A stretch of DNA of 64,000 nt from Petrosia ficiformis (lineage: Eukaryota; Porifera; Demospongiae; Haplosclerida; Petrosiidae). Position numbers and translations under genes: made by a program. Below are positions 1 to 13,465 of the stretch, piece after piece. The stretch spans positions 8,384,718 to 8,448,717 of the forward strand of contig OX345639.1 of the NCBI GenBank assembly GCA_947044365.1, given 5' to 3'. Numbering within the stretch: the stretch's first letter is position 1; each line of letters begins with the position of its first letter. Under the pieces are notes generated by a model. That model was given only the letters and a program-made list of their open reading frames with translations. It was not told the origin of the DNA and did no database searches.

Positions 1-202
1 AGGGATGAGATGGAGGGAGAGAGGGACAGAAAAAGAGAGGGAGGGAGGGTTAGAAGGAGAGAGAGAGAGGGACAGAGAGAGGGAGACAGAAGGAGTGAAA
101 ATTTGAATAAAATACTTTTGCTCTCAAGACAGCAAAGGTCATTTGATCCTCATTCCCACACTGCAGTTTGAGTATTGAAGTGTTAATGTTTTCGCATTTT
201 AG

Positions 203-3200
203 GTTGAGATTGATCGACGTATGCTTGACTTCTGTGTTGGATTAGACACAGAATTCTCTGAAATAGTTGAAGGTTCTCATTTGTATTTTCCCAAGACTCA
301 GTTTGCACAGGTGAGACAAAGTGTTCAACGAACATTATATAATTACTTCTATGTACACAAGATTAATTCAACTTCTTTCGTGATACTGTTCAGTGAGTAA
401 ATTGGAAAGGATACCCTAGGATTTCCCCTCTTGTTTCAGCCAGGATTGATTTGAACACATGAATCAATCTCTGGTTGTATCAATTATTTGCAAACATTTC
501 CTGGGAGGACACACCCCAGAATGGCCTAGAACCATGTGTAGTATTATGTTCAGTTTTGCCCCTCTCTCCCAAGATAAGAAAGTCTGGGTTGTGAAATGCA
601 TAACTTACTCATTTTCTTGAGGTGATATCACTACAAATTATTAGGAGACACAAGTCATGATAGCATAATTCTCTATTCTGCAGTATAGTTGCACTACCAA
701 TGTATGATTATAAATATGACATTCTTCTGATTTTTAAGGTGATTCTTAGCAAAGAACAAAAGTCTCTTATTCTCAGCACTGTGAGTAATTTTGAGGCATA
801 CAAAAAGTGTCGTAGAAATATGGGAATGGATGATGCAATTACATATGGTGCTGGAATGGTCATTCTTTTCCATGGCGCTCCTGGTACTGGTAAAACCATG
901 ATGGCTAATGCACTTGCTAACAAAATTGGAAAGAAGGTATAATTATAGATATCATTTTGGTAATGTCATTGTCATATCTTTTACATAACTACACATAATA
1001 TTCATATGGAAACCCTATTGTAACTATGTTCTATCATTGGCTATTACATTACTATGGTAACAGTACTAAGCATGAATTGCTCACCAGATGATGTTGTAGT
1101 ATACATGTACTACAGTAAACTAAACCATCACATTACCTGCTAGCTGTGTACAGTACATACTGAGCAATGGTATATGAATTGTTCACCAGATGGTGCTTCA
1201 GCCAGTGTACTTACACTACATGTATACCACAGTAAACGAACTACTACTTGTACTAGATTTTAGCACAACTACATGCTAGCTGTAACAGTATATAGTAAGC
1301 AGTAGTGAATGAATTGTTCACCAGATATTGTATGCTTATTTTCCACTCTGATATTAAGTGTATTGTTGTATGTTTTTTTAGGTTCTGCTTATTAACTTCC
1401 CATCATTGGGATCAATGTCAGCTGGAGAAAACTTCAAGTTTATATTCCGTGAAGCTAAGATCAATGATGCCATACTGTTCTTTGATGAATGTGAAGCCAT
1501 TTTTGAATCTAGAGATAAAGGCAGTCATGATGTTAATACACTGCTCACAGAAATTGAAAGGTTGATGTGTAACTAAAAGATGAATGAATACATGTAGTGT
1601 TTACACTGAATTCAACTAGTCCTCATAAATGCAATTATAATGGAGAGGATTGTAAATCTTCCTTCAGTATATCAAACAGACACATTGACTTGTATGCAGA
1701 AATATTTTCATGCTTACATTTTCACAGCTTAAAATAATTGCCATTTCCAAATAGTTAACTTCATCTTACAATTTCTTTCAGACATGATGGTCTTATTATA
1801 ATGGCTACTAATCGTCCTTATGATCTTGATGAGGCTATGCATCGACGTATAATGATAGCCATTGAGTTCCGTCAACCAGATCATCTCCTACGAAAAGCAA
1901 TTTGGCAATCTCATATTCCTGAACAAATGAAGCTTGCTGAAGATGTGAAGCTAGTAAGCATAGAATCATGTTGAGTTAAAACTGAGCTTATTATAAATTC
2001 ATAAAAAATTCCTATGGAAACCGTGATGTAGTATATAAGGCTACTTGTGCGTAAGTCAAATTTTTGGTGATTGAACACATACTCGTACTGAAAACTATAA
2101 TAAGCTCAGTAATGTTATCTATCTAATATCTATCAACTACTGTATGTGTATATGTACTAGTTGTATGTGTGATGCAATTGCTTTTGTCATCAATTAGGAT
2201 GAACTATCTCTTCGATTTGAACTTACTGGTGGATTTATTAAGAATGCTATCCTATCAGCACTTTCTATTGCTGTCTCCAGAGATGGTGAAACTCCTACAA
2301 TTTCTCAAGCCGATCTTCTACAAGGTGCTAATCTTCAACTCAGGGGTCGTTTACGTATGAAGGACTTTGATCGTCGTTTGGTACCTTCTAAAGGTATGGA
2401 CAAAGTTGTAGTGTCTGAGAATGTAATGAAATCACTACAGGAAATAGTCCAGTTTGAAAAAGCAAGGTGAGTCACTAAATGGTAATGAGAGTGTCATATT
2501 GTAATGTAACTATGTGAACTCTATGAAATACACTATGTGAATTTGACATCATTGTTTATGTATAGGTCTGTACTGTTTGGTCAATGGGGATTTGCAGCTA
2601 CAGAACAGAAAGGTTTAACTTGTCTTTTCCATGGTGTTCCAGGTACTGGTAAAACATTAGCAGCTGAAGCAGTGGGTTATGAAGTTGGGAAACCATTGAA
2701 AGTAAGAAGTACTATGTTGTAAAACAGACTTGTTATTCCAGTAATGAAGTAAAAAGAATATTAGATGTCATTATGTACTATCGTGTATAAATCTTTTCCT
2801 CCAGGTTGTCAATTGTGGTGAATTGCTCAGTAAATGGGTAGGTGAGAGTGCTAAAAATATTGATTCTATTTTTGAGGAGGCTCGTTCTACTGATGCTATT
2901 CTTGTGTTTGATGAAGCTGAGGGTCTGTTTGGTCAGCGTACAGACATGAGGTTATTTCTATATAACATACAATATTATATTATTATTACTTCTATCTGAA
3001 TTTAATTTTAGTCTTGTGTTCAATTCTTAAGAAGATGAGTAGCAAACAGTATTGAATGCATTACTACTCTATACATACAATCAACAATGTGTTTATTACT
3101 AGACTAGACCTTGTTCCTATGTGATTGGCCTGGTTCATATAGTACTATTTCTTTTATCTTCTCCTCCAGCACATCTACTGATCGTTATGCTAATGTTGAT

Positions 3201-3758
3201 GTCGGTGTACTTCTCTATCATATAGAGCGGTTTCCTGGTATCATCATATTAACTACCAACCTCATTGATAACATGGATAAAGCATTGTTCAGAAGATTGA
3301 AGTTTGTGCTGCACTTTGATATACCTACGGCAAAACTCAGAGCCAAACTGTGGAAGGTATATAATATTTTGTCATCTGTTTTGTCGATAATTAGTTTCAT
3401 TATCCGTTGTGATAATAAAGACTACTATGTATTATCATTATTTTATTTAGCTGCTTATTCCTGAGGAAACTCCTGTTGATGATAAAATTAATTATGATCG
3501 CCTAAGCATGCATGAAATGAGTGGTGGAAACATCAAGAATTGTATTTTCCGTGCAGCAGCGCGAGCTGCTCTGAGGTTGTTGAGCTAATGAATATAAGCA
3601 TTATTGATAATAATAATTAAATATTTTTCAGGTCTTCTAAAGATCGGTTTCTGAAGTTTGAAGATTTGGAAGAAGCTGCTGAAGAGGAAGTTGGAAAGTC
3701 TTCAACTCGTACTAGTTTCAGAAGACAGGATTCTGCTACTGAAGGAATGTACAACTAG
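203..3758 (+). CDS. Double AAA+ ATPase, tandem copy A (5'-partial)
   Basis: Ten exons are visible: 203-310, 739-936, 1382-1560, 1782-1953, 2198-2466, 2566-2701, 2805-2950, 3170-3356, 3451-3575 and 3632-3758 (TAG stop). Each has the same length and phase as its counterpart in the downstream copy, and no frame breaks, so the gene looks functional. The 5' half lies before the window. Two ATPase modules are present. The first has Walker A GAPGTGKT and Walker B ILFFDE; the second has Walker A GVPGTGKT and Walker B ILVFDE. Sensor-1 asparagines (ATN, TTN) and paired arginines (HRRI, FRRL) follow each. Such double-AAA proteins usually assemble into hexamers that remodel protein substrates; the substrate is unknown. 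The C-terminal tail is short and acidic, then Ser/Thr-rich. The second Walker A ends in Thr here and in Ser in copy B. It is not clearly p97, NSF or a Pex protein. Confidence 0.9.
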
Positions 3759-3945
3759 TAGTAACAGTATATGTAAAACTTAGTACAAATAATAATGTGT
3801 TTTATTATAGTGATTAGAATTTATTATGACGATTTTGATGCCGTGCACTCGATAGACCCGCTCATGATCAGCGCAGTGTGAAGGGTGTGGTTCTGCGACA
3901 GTGATTGTGGCCAGGGGCGGATACTCAGTTCCTAAGCCTGTAATC

Positions 3946-6001
3946 ATGGAGGAATTTCCAGATGCTGTGTCTTTTCTTGAGTGCCTTCACAGTATTTATA
4001 CTGACGTCCACTCGCTGCTAACAAAGCAGCAACTTAAAGCACTTGATGAAGATGTCAAGTAAGATATATATAATATATATATATATACGTATTCAGTCTG
4101 GCGAGCGAAGGGTGTGGCTCGCCAGACAGTTGTAAAAAAAAAACTTCCCTACACTCTTTTTAGAGTTATGGATATTCCAGAAGAAGATTCCAAAATCCAA
4201 ATTTTATTTGCAAAACACTAACTGTTGCAAAGTAGTCGCTTTTTTAAAAACAAAGTTGAAAGAAAAGGTGTGGCTGCAATTTTAACGGTGACGAGTGTGG
4301 TATATACATGTATAACATAACTAATTGACGAATTTGTATATAACTGAACTGAAATCCTTTTATATAGTATTAATAATTAAAAGTACATGTACTTTAAAAT
4401 ATGAAGATAATGTGGTAGTCTGGCGAGCCACACCCTTTGCAAAGAGGCATTGGCATGTAATAATCATTGCAACCCAATCAGATTACAGTAATTCTGAACA
4501 TCACACATGCCATATTCAACATGTATCAATGAACATCACGATGAATAGCACTAAAATTCACTTTGATTTATGCCAATGCAACCAGACCTGTCCTCCGCTT
4601 AGTGTAGCAGAGGGTCGTTCTGGCTACACAAAACTATAGCTCACTAGAGTAGTAATTAGGGATAGTTCTTACTTGTTGAAGCAGTTTACTGTATGCAATA
4701 AAGTGTTAGGTTTCATATGTAACACCTTCAGTACTAAAACAAATTATATATTTAGTTATCTAAACAACACTAATATTAATTTCCATTTTTGGTTCCCCAC
4801 AACTGATAGGACTACGGTCTTATATACACACTTGTGTGTATATATGTTGTGGTTAATCATTCCCATCAAATAGTCCCAGTTTGATGGGCACTCTTTTTTT
4901 AAGGAGGCAGCGTGGCTTAGTGGTTGGAGCTTGAGCCTCCTGATCGAAAGGTCGGTGGTTCAAGTCCAGCTGCGGTCATGTTGTTTCCTGAAAAGAGAGT
5001 GTCTGTCTTTCTGTGGACTTCATTGCTAATTAATTTTCATTGTTTGTTCAATAATTATAGCAAACCACTAGCAGACACAAATGTAAATGAGGAATTTTTA
5101 GACCTTGCTGAAGCATATTATGAGGCTAAATTTAGTATTGGGACTATTAAAACAAATCTTCGGAATGATCTCATGAAACCACTACCAACAGGCAAAAAGG
5201 TTTGATAAAAAGAGAATTTGTATCAGTGAATTTTACCCTTTCAAATCTATAGTTTGATTGTACAACTCAACAAAACCTTGTTGAAGTCCTAAAAAAGATT
5301 ACCGATCGATTGATGAAGATATGGCAACTAAAATTGGAAACAACTGAAAGAGTTAAGGGAGAACTTGCTCTACCACGTATTATAAGACTTTCCCGCAGAC
5401 TCAAACTGAGTGAAAAGGAGACTCAAGTGATGATATATGCACTTTGTAATCAGGTAATACTATTATTGCTCAATGCAAACTGATAGTGCAAAATGATTCT
5501 AAAATCTAGAGTTTCTATGCCATGACTTCTCCCACTGTGAATTTACAATAGAACATTATACTGCTTCATAACATATCACAAAGCAGCCTGATTCATTTCT
5601 ACAGCACTTCACATCACCAGATATGATGTGACAAGCAATTCATGTAACCAAACGAAATTTCAAACCAACATATACAATTTTTTCAGTGCTATAGGTTTTG
5701 TTAATGCGTGAATCAAGACATATAGTCATCATCTATCTAATGTTATTATATCTGGTTTTGCTTGGTGTGATTATTTTTTTAATTTATAGAGTTATGTTAT
5801 GTCCAGTTTCTTTAATTAACTAATATTAGACTTACTAAGGGGTTTAGTTTTAGTTCACCAACTATACAAGCCAAATAATTAATAAGTTTTAGATGTTACA
5901 GTAGAGTTATACATGCAGTAACGTCATAATCCCTTACTATATATATAATTAACTAAACAACATATAATGCTGTATAATTGCACCAATCATAATTGAAGAT
6001 G

Positions 6002-6042
<41 letters not shown>

Positions 6043-9000
6043 AGGTTACTGAAAGTGATACTGGTACAAGTGGAAGATTAGGATATTATGGTAGTTTTGG
6101 TGGTGGTGGCAGTAGTGGAGGAGGTGGGCGTTTATCATACGCTTTATCTGTATGTCGTGTATGCGATATGCAAATATCAGAGATGGTTGACTTTCTCGGC
6201 CAAGATCGTACCCATATGCAACAAGGATTGTTCCCTGATGTCCAACAAATGTATCTACTGCATTCATCACTAAATTTTGATGATGTCTCTCTTCGTGCTC
6301 TTGTTGGAGCACCACTGAAAGCAAATGAGTTCTTGAAACTAGAACAGACCTGTTTGGCTGATGTGATTGTTGAAGAAAGTGGAAATGAGTATCTGAGAAT
6401 GCATGAAACTCATATATCTCCAACTGAACATCAACCAACAGAGCTTTCTCAAGTTCCTCTAGAGATAATTTCATCTGGTGTGCCTCCTCCCTCAGGAATG
6501 AACCAAGTATGTTAGTACAATCACACGTGCATTTGAAGAAATGCAATTTTAAAGTGATATTTCTACTAAGATTAATTTGCACCTGTGTGGCAAATTACAA
6601 TGTTTATAACAAGAATGTTGTATGCTTTATGTGAGTACTGAAACACAAATACGAATCTTTGAGATCTGTCAAAACAAACTAATTCTAGTTTAATTATTCT
6701 TCTATTTAAAATGTAATTCTATATCTATATAGCAAATTGAGAATACAACAGATATAAAAGATGAACAGAATGAAACAGTAAAAGACGATGAAGAGGAAAA
6801 GGGGAACAAAAAATCTGATATGCTAGATCTTGATGAACTGCTAAGAAAGGAGAGAAAAAGAGAGAAAGATGAAAAAATGGACTTACCAGAAACAACATCA
6901 GTGAGTTTAATTGTTATTGTACTTTCTAGGAGAACACAATTTAATATAATGATTAGGAAAACATGTAATTGATTATGATTACTAGAACATGTAATTGATT
7001 ACGACTACTAGAAGAACATGTAATTGATAATAATTACTAGAAGAACATGTAATTGATACAATTACTAGAAGAACATGTAATTGATTACAATTACTAGAAG
7101 AACATGTAATTGAATATAATTACTAGGAGAACATGTAATTTATTGCTAAATTTGGACTTACATGTGCAAGACAAGCTGCATTTTTATCTAGAACTAAAGA
7201 AACAAGAATTTCAGTAATTGTTCTTGACTATATAGGTGGTGGATGATGAGAAGGATAGTGATAAGCTAACTGCTTATAAGAGTGATCTTGAATATCTAGA
7301 TGACCATTTTCAGGTATTGATGAAACTACGTATATAATACAATACCTTAAGGCTACTTTTAATTGCTTGTGCTAATTTTAGAGATTTTAGCAACTAACAT
7401 AATAATTGCTAAAATTAGAACACGCTAAAAAATACATTTCGCAATAATTTTTATTAATGATTATAGGTATAATTTATTATATTAGGCATGGCTCAGAAAG
7501 TCATTAAAATTAATGCATGCTGAATCCAAGCGTTTTTAAATTGTTGGACACAATTAATAGTAGGCTTAAAGTATATAATTATACGTAATATATTAAGTGA
7601 ATATAAAATATATTAAATTTTCATTTTATAGTTGATCGCTCAAAAGGTAATTGTCAGGTCAATGGAAGCCACTATAGAAATAGAGGTATGATGAGGATAA
7701 AAGGATGGATAAATGATGGATGCATATATGGATGTATGTTTGGATGGATGGGATGGAGATATTCTCCTTTCTTATTTGAAAACAAATATAATAGTAATTT
7801 TGAAATTACAATTGTTTTCATGTAGGATCAGAATGATTTTGAAATGAGAGATGCACGTACCATCAGGAAAAAGGTAAATCTACCTGAAAATCCTATGATC
7901 CTAAATCCCATAAATATAAATAGACATATTTAGTTACTAAATACACATTCAATTTATTAATAATGGATATTAATTACTCAACTATGAATACTATAATCAT
8001 TCACAGAGGGAAGCAGAGAGCAAGGCCAAAGTTTTAGAGAAAAAGTGTGAGAAGAAGCTTCTGGTAAGTAAACAGTTTTTATGCAAACAATATCTTCATT
8101 AAAATATTGAAAGTATTATATGTTTTCTGTTGACAAGGATATTCATATAGTGTCATGATTATTAAATTATATATATTTTTTAGCTCACAAAAGAAGCTGG
8201 AAATTGGATCCCTCGTCTGGAAAGAATGGTTCATTCACGTGGTCTTGCACCTTTTGAGAAGAATATTCTCCTTACATTGATTGGTTGTGTGATTCAACCT
8301 AATAAAGTAATCACTGTTTATCTTATTATTATTATTGTACAAAGGTAACCTATATACTTGACACACATATGTAAATATGCAGTATATATCCCTACATCTC
8401 GACTGGTCAACAAAATAACACATACTCATCAGTACTGTACTTATTATAAACCTATGTTGAGACGTTGTATTACAATGATCAGTAGAAATAGTATAGTCTG
8501 GTGAGCCACACCTAAATGTAGTCTGGCATTGTACAAACTAATATCGTACATTTTGACCTTAGTAAAGTTTTTTTAATGCAAAGCAAAGCAAGAAATAAAA
8601 AGAAGGAATAAAGAAAATTGAGATAAAATGAAATAATCCAATATTGAAATTAAAATCAATGTGCCTATACGACACTCTGAACATCCATGGAGGCACAAAA
8701 TGGTAGACAATAGAAGTGAGTATAAATCCAGTCTGCACCTAATCCAGTGTTTTTACTTTACTTTGTGGCCTCAAGTATTTATTTATGAGCAGAATATATG
8801 TACACAGTAGATGTATGTACATTATACACCATTACATGATTAAGTACACAATTTTCTTCTAGATTCTTCCCTATGAATCCAGGGGTTTTTATACAGAAAG
8901 AGAGACTGTCTTTTCTGTGGGAGAATTGATTCGTCTATTTTGTCTACAACTGCGTGATCAGATTAAGCACAGAATGTACTTTTATAAAATGGCCACCCTT

Positions 9001-12000
9001 GTCAAAGAAGGAATGATTATAGTACACAATTCAGGACTTAATGGAGATCCAACTTCTGCCAAGGTAATATCAATATACATTGTCTTGTTATAGTATTTGT
9101 ATTTAATACCTAAACAATGGAAGAGGGAGGGGAGGAGGGAGGGATGGGGATGGAAGGAAATAGAGACAAAAGGAGAGAGGAATGGACAGAGGAAGAGAGG
9201 GATGGAAAGTAAGAGGGAGAGAGGGACACAAGGAGAGCTGAATGAGATACTTTTGCTCTTAAGACAGCAAAGGTCATTTAATCCTCATTCCCACACTGCA
9301 GTTTGAGTATTGAATTGTTAATGTTTTTGCACTTTAGGTTGAGATTGATAGACGTATGCTTGACTTCTGTGTTGGATTAGACACAGAATTCTCTGAAATA
9401 GTTGAAGGATCTCATTTGTATTTTCCCAAGACTCAGTTTGCACAGGTAAAGGAACTTAGATACTTGTATGCACACAGCAATACTGTATCGTGATGTAAGT
9501 CAATTGAACTGCATATAGCTTCATTTCAGAGCTGTGATGGCTTCATTTCTTTTTATCATTGTTTTATTTATCAAACAACAAAAATGGAGTCCAATGAAAT
9601 ACATAACTTACTGACATATGATCATTGACAGATTTTTTGTGGGACACAGTCATGATAACATAATTTCAATATAGTTGCATTAGATTATATTTACGATATT
9701 CTTCTAATTTTTAAGGTCATTCTTAGCAAAGAACAAAAGTCTCTTGTTCTCAGCACTGTGAGTAATTTTGAGGCATACAAGAAATGTCGTAAGAATATGG
9801 GAATGGATGATGCAATTACATATGGTGCTGGAATGGTCATTCTTTTCCATGGCGCTCCTGGTACTGGTAAAACCATGATGGCTAATGCACTTGCTAACAA
9901 AATTGGAAAGAAGGTATGATTATAGATATCATTTGGTAATGTCCTTGTCATATCTTTTACATAATATTTAGTTCAGGAATACTAGATTTTACCATCACAT
10001 TACCTACTAGCTGTACAGTATATAGTGAGCATGATGAATGAATTGCTCACCAGATGGTGTTGTAGTATACATGTACTACAGTAAACTAAAGGAATACTAC
10101 TTTATACAGCAGTGGTGATTGAATTGCTAATGAGGAATGATGTACTAGTATTGCCTACACAAGTCCTCAGGACTGTCCTGGGATTCCTTATACATGTATG
10201 GATGCTAACCTAACTTTCCTAGATATCCTAGGATCCTCAGAGGCTACCACACTCCTGAGTTGTCCTGAGGACTGGTATAGGCAACACTGGGACATGAGTG
10301 TTCAGTGTATAGTAAGCAGTAGTGAATGAATTGTTCACCAGATATTGTATGCTTATTTTCCGCTAAACACAAGGAGTACTAGATTTTAGCACAACACTAC
10401 ATGCTAGCTGTACAGTATATAGTAAGCAGTGTGAATGAATTATTCACCAGATATTGTATGCTTATTTTCCGCTAAACACAAGGAGTACTAGATTTTAGCA
10501 CAACACTACATGCTAGCTGTACAGTATATAGTAAGCAGTAGTGAATGAATTGTTCACCAGATATTGTATGCTTATTTTCCACTAAACACAAGGAGTACTA
10601 GATTTTAGCACAACACTACATGCTAGCTGTACAGTATATAGTAAGCAGTAGTGAATGAATTATTCACCAGATATTGTATGCTTATTTTCCGCTAAACACA
10701 AGGAGTACTAGATTTTAGCACAACACTACATGCTAGCTGTACAGTATATAGTAAGCAGTAGTGAATGAATTGTTCACCAGATATTGTATGCTTATTTTCC
10801 GCTAAACACAAGGAGTACTAGATTTTAGCACAACACTACATGCTAGCTGTACAGGTATATAGTAAGCAGTAGTGAATGAATTGTTCACCAGATATTGTAT
10901 GCTTATTTTCCACTAAACACAAGGAGTACTAGATTTTTGCACAACACTACATGCTAGCTGTACAGTATATAGTAAGCAGTAGTGAATGAATTATTCACCA
11001 GATATTGTATGCTTATTTCCACTCTGATATTAAGTGTATTGTTGTATGTTTTTTTAGGTTCTGCTTATTAACTTCCCATCATTGGGATCAATGTCAGCTG
11101 GAGAAAACTTCAAGTTTATATTCCGTGAAGCTAAGATCAATGATGCCATACTGTTCTTTGATGAATGTGAAGCCATTTTTGAATCTAGAGATAAAGGCAG
11201 TCATGATGTTAATACACTGCTCACAGAAATTGAAAGGTTGATGTGTAACTAAAAGATGAATAATATATGTAGTGTTTACACTGAATTCAACTAGTCCTCA
11301 TGAATGCATTATTATTAATTATAATGGAGAGGATTGTATATCTTCCTTCAGTATATCAAACAGACACATTGACTTGTATGCAGAATGTTTGATATTTTCG
11401 TGCTTACATTTTCACAGCTTAAAATAATTGCCATTTCCAAATAGTTAACTTCATCTTACAATTTCTTTCAGACATGATGGTCTTATTATAATGGCTACTA
11501 ATCGTCCTTATGATCTTGATGAGGCCATGCATCGACGTATAATGATAGCCATTGAGTTCCGTCAACCAGATCATCTCCTACGAAAAGCAATTTGGCAGTC
11601 TCATATTCCTGAACGAATGAAGCTTGCTGAAGATGTGAAGCTAGTAAGTACAGAATCATGTTGAGTTGGAACTGAGCTCATTATAAATTCATGAAATATT
11701 GCTATGGAAATGGCTACTTGTGCACATGTTAGGTCAGGTACCCATGGTCAAACTGCACTTTAAGATGCATTCCACATACACGGTGTGGTTGCCATGGTGA
11801 TTGAACACATACTAGCACTCAAATGAGCTCAGTTTAAACTCATCAACTACTGCATGTGTATATGTACTAGTTGTATGTGTGATGCAATTGCTTTTGTTTG
11901 TCAATTAGGATGAACTATCTCTTCGATTTGAACTTGCTGGTGGATTTATTAAGAATGCTATCCTATCAGCACTTTCTATTGCTGTCTCCAGAGATGGTGA

Positions 12001-13465
12001 AACTCCTACAATTTCTCAAGCCGATCTTCTACAAGGTGCTAATCTTCAACTCAGGGGTCGTTTACGTATGAAGGACTTTGATCGTCGTTTGGTACCTTCT
12101 AAAGGTATGGACAAAGTTGTAGTGTCCGAGAAAGTAATGAAATCACTACAGGAAATAGTCCAGTTTGAAAAAGCAAGGTGAGTCACTAAATGGTAATGAG
12201 AGTGTGATATTGTAATGAAACTATGTGAAATACACTATGTGAATTTGACATCATTGTATTTATGTATAGGTCTGTGCTGTTTGGTCAATGGGGATTTGCA
12301 GCTACAGAACAGAAAGGTTTAACTTGTCTTTTCCATGGTGTTCCAGGTACTGGTAAAAGTTTAGCAGCTGAAGCAGTAGGTTATGAAGTTGGGAAACCAT
12401 TGAAAGTAAGAAGAAAATAATTATATGTTGTAAAACAGACCTGTTATTCCAGTAATGAAGTAAAAAGAATATTAGATATCATTATGTACTATCGTGTAAT
12501 ATTTGTATAAATCTTTTCCTCCAGGTTGTCAATTGTGGTGAATTGCTCAGTAAATGGGTAGGTGAGAGTGCTAAAAATATTGATTCTATTTTTGAGGAGG
12601 CTCGTTCTACTGATGCTATTCTTGTGTTTGATGAAGCTGAGGGTCTGTTTGGTCAGCGTACAGACATGAGGTTATTTCTATATAACATGCAATATTATAT
12701 TATTATTACAGTGAATGCATTACACTAAATACCTACTCTATACATACAATCAACAATGTGTTTATTACTAGACTAAACCTCGTTCCTATGTGATTGGCTT
12801 GGTTCCTATGTGATTGGCCTGGTTCCTATGTCATAACTATCTATTTCTTTTATCTTCTCCTCCAGCACATGTACTGATCGTTATGCTAATATTGATGTCG
12901 GTGTACTTCTCTATCATATAGAGCGGTTTCCTGGTATCATTATATTAACTACAAACCTCATTGATAACATGGATAAAGCATTGTTCAGAAGATTGAAGTT
13001 TGTGCTGCACTTTGATATACCTACGGCAAAACTCAGAGCCAAACTGTGGAAGGTATATAATATTTTGTCATCTGTTTTGTCGATAATTAGTTTCATCGTC
13101 TGTTGTGATAATAAAGAAACAGATCTACTATGTATTATCATTATTTTATTTAGCTGCTTATTCCTGAGGAAACTCCTGTTGATGATAAAATTAATTATGA
13201 TCGCCTAAGCATGCATGAAATGAGTGGTGGAAATATCAAGAATTGTATTTTCCGTGCAGCAGCTCGAGCTGCTCTGAGGTTGTTGAGCTAATGAATATAA
13301 GCATAATTGTGTTAATATTATAATTAAATATTTTTCAGGTCTACTAAGGATCGATTTCTGAAGTTTGAAGATTTGGAAGAAGCTGCTGAAGAGGAAATTG
13401 GAAAGACTTCAACTCGTACTAGTTTCAGAAGACAGGATTCTGCTACTGAAGGAATGTACAACTAG
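3946..13465 (+). CDS. Double AAA+ ATPase, tandem copy B (complete, 1096 aa)
   Basis: Exons: 3946-4058, 5061-5199, 5253-5453, 6045-6506, 6733-6900, 7236-7313, 7632-7685, 7826-7873, 8007-8063, 8184-8306, 8863-9063, 9338-9445, 9716-9913, 11058-11236, 11472-11643, 11909-12177, 12270-12405, 12525-12670, 12866-13052, 13154-13278, 13339-13465. They sum to 1097 codons with stop. The ATG at 3946 is the first in the opening exon, 187 bp after the copy A stop. Residues 1-300 include a Gly/Ser-rich stretch and a VCRVC cysteine pair. About 300-400 is highly charged. About 410-580 is a helical, winged-helix-like segment resembling what precedes AAA modules in some bacterial AAA proteins (recalled, unverified). 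AAA-1: Walker A 630-637, Walker B 681-686, sensor N720, R731/R732. AAA-2: Walker A 880-887 (GKS), Walker B 934-939, sensor N981, R992/R993. Both modules look catalytically competent. AATAAA lies at about 13555. Confidence 0.9.
4096..4433. repeat. Inverted-repeat element in intron 1 of AAA copy B
   Basis: GTGTGGCTCGCCAGAC near 4111 is matched in inverted orientation by GTCTGGCGAGCCACAC near 4418, enclosing about 320 bp without coding signal. The left end is itself a palindrome (TCTGGCGAGC...GCTCGCCAGA). A fragment of the same end recurs near 8496. This is the pattern of a small non-autonomous DNA transposon. Confidence 0.55.
4906..4977 (+). other. tRNA-like sequence (degenerate tRNA or tRNA-derived SINE head)
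   Basis: The segment is exactly 72 nt in tRNA register. It has a perfect A box (TGGCTTAGTGG) and B box (GGTTCAAGTCC). The D stem pairs fully and the T stem has one mismatch. The acceptor stem has one mismatch and two wobbles. The anticodon stem is badly broken; the anticodon position reads CCT (Arg). Intact pol III boxes with a broken anticodon arm suggest a tRNA-derived SINE or pseudo-tRNA rather than a working tRNA. It lies in intron 1 of AAA copy B, sense orientation. Confidence 0.5.
6955..7141. repeat. Minisatellite, ~29-bp unit, about 7 copies
   Basis: Units share the core GAACATGTAATTGAT followed by ATTACTAGAA. The array sits in the intron between exons 5 and 6 of AAA copy B. A (TA)n tract at about 6006-6039 ends just before the exon 4 acceptor. 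Confidence 0.85.
10351..11020. repeat. 110-bp minisatellite in intron 13 of AAA copy B
   Basis: GCTTATTTTCC recurs at about 10351, 10460, 10570, 10680, 10790, 10901 and 11011, giving a 109-111 bp period and about six units. Each carries TACATGCTAGCTGTACAG and GAATGAATTGTTCACCAGA. The equivalent intron of copy A (about 1290-1340) holds about one unit, so the array expanded after the gene duplication. Confidence 0.9.

Noticed and set aside
4325..4639. 104-codon plus-strand frame in AAA copy B intron 1
   Set aside because: It spans the end of an inverted-repeat element, shows no protein-like conservation and is not duplicated in phase with neighbouring exons.
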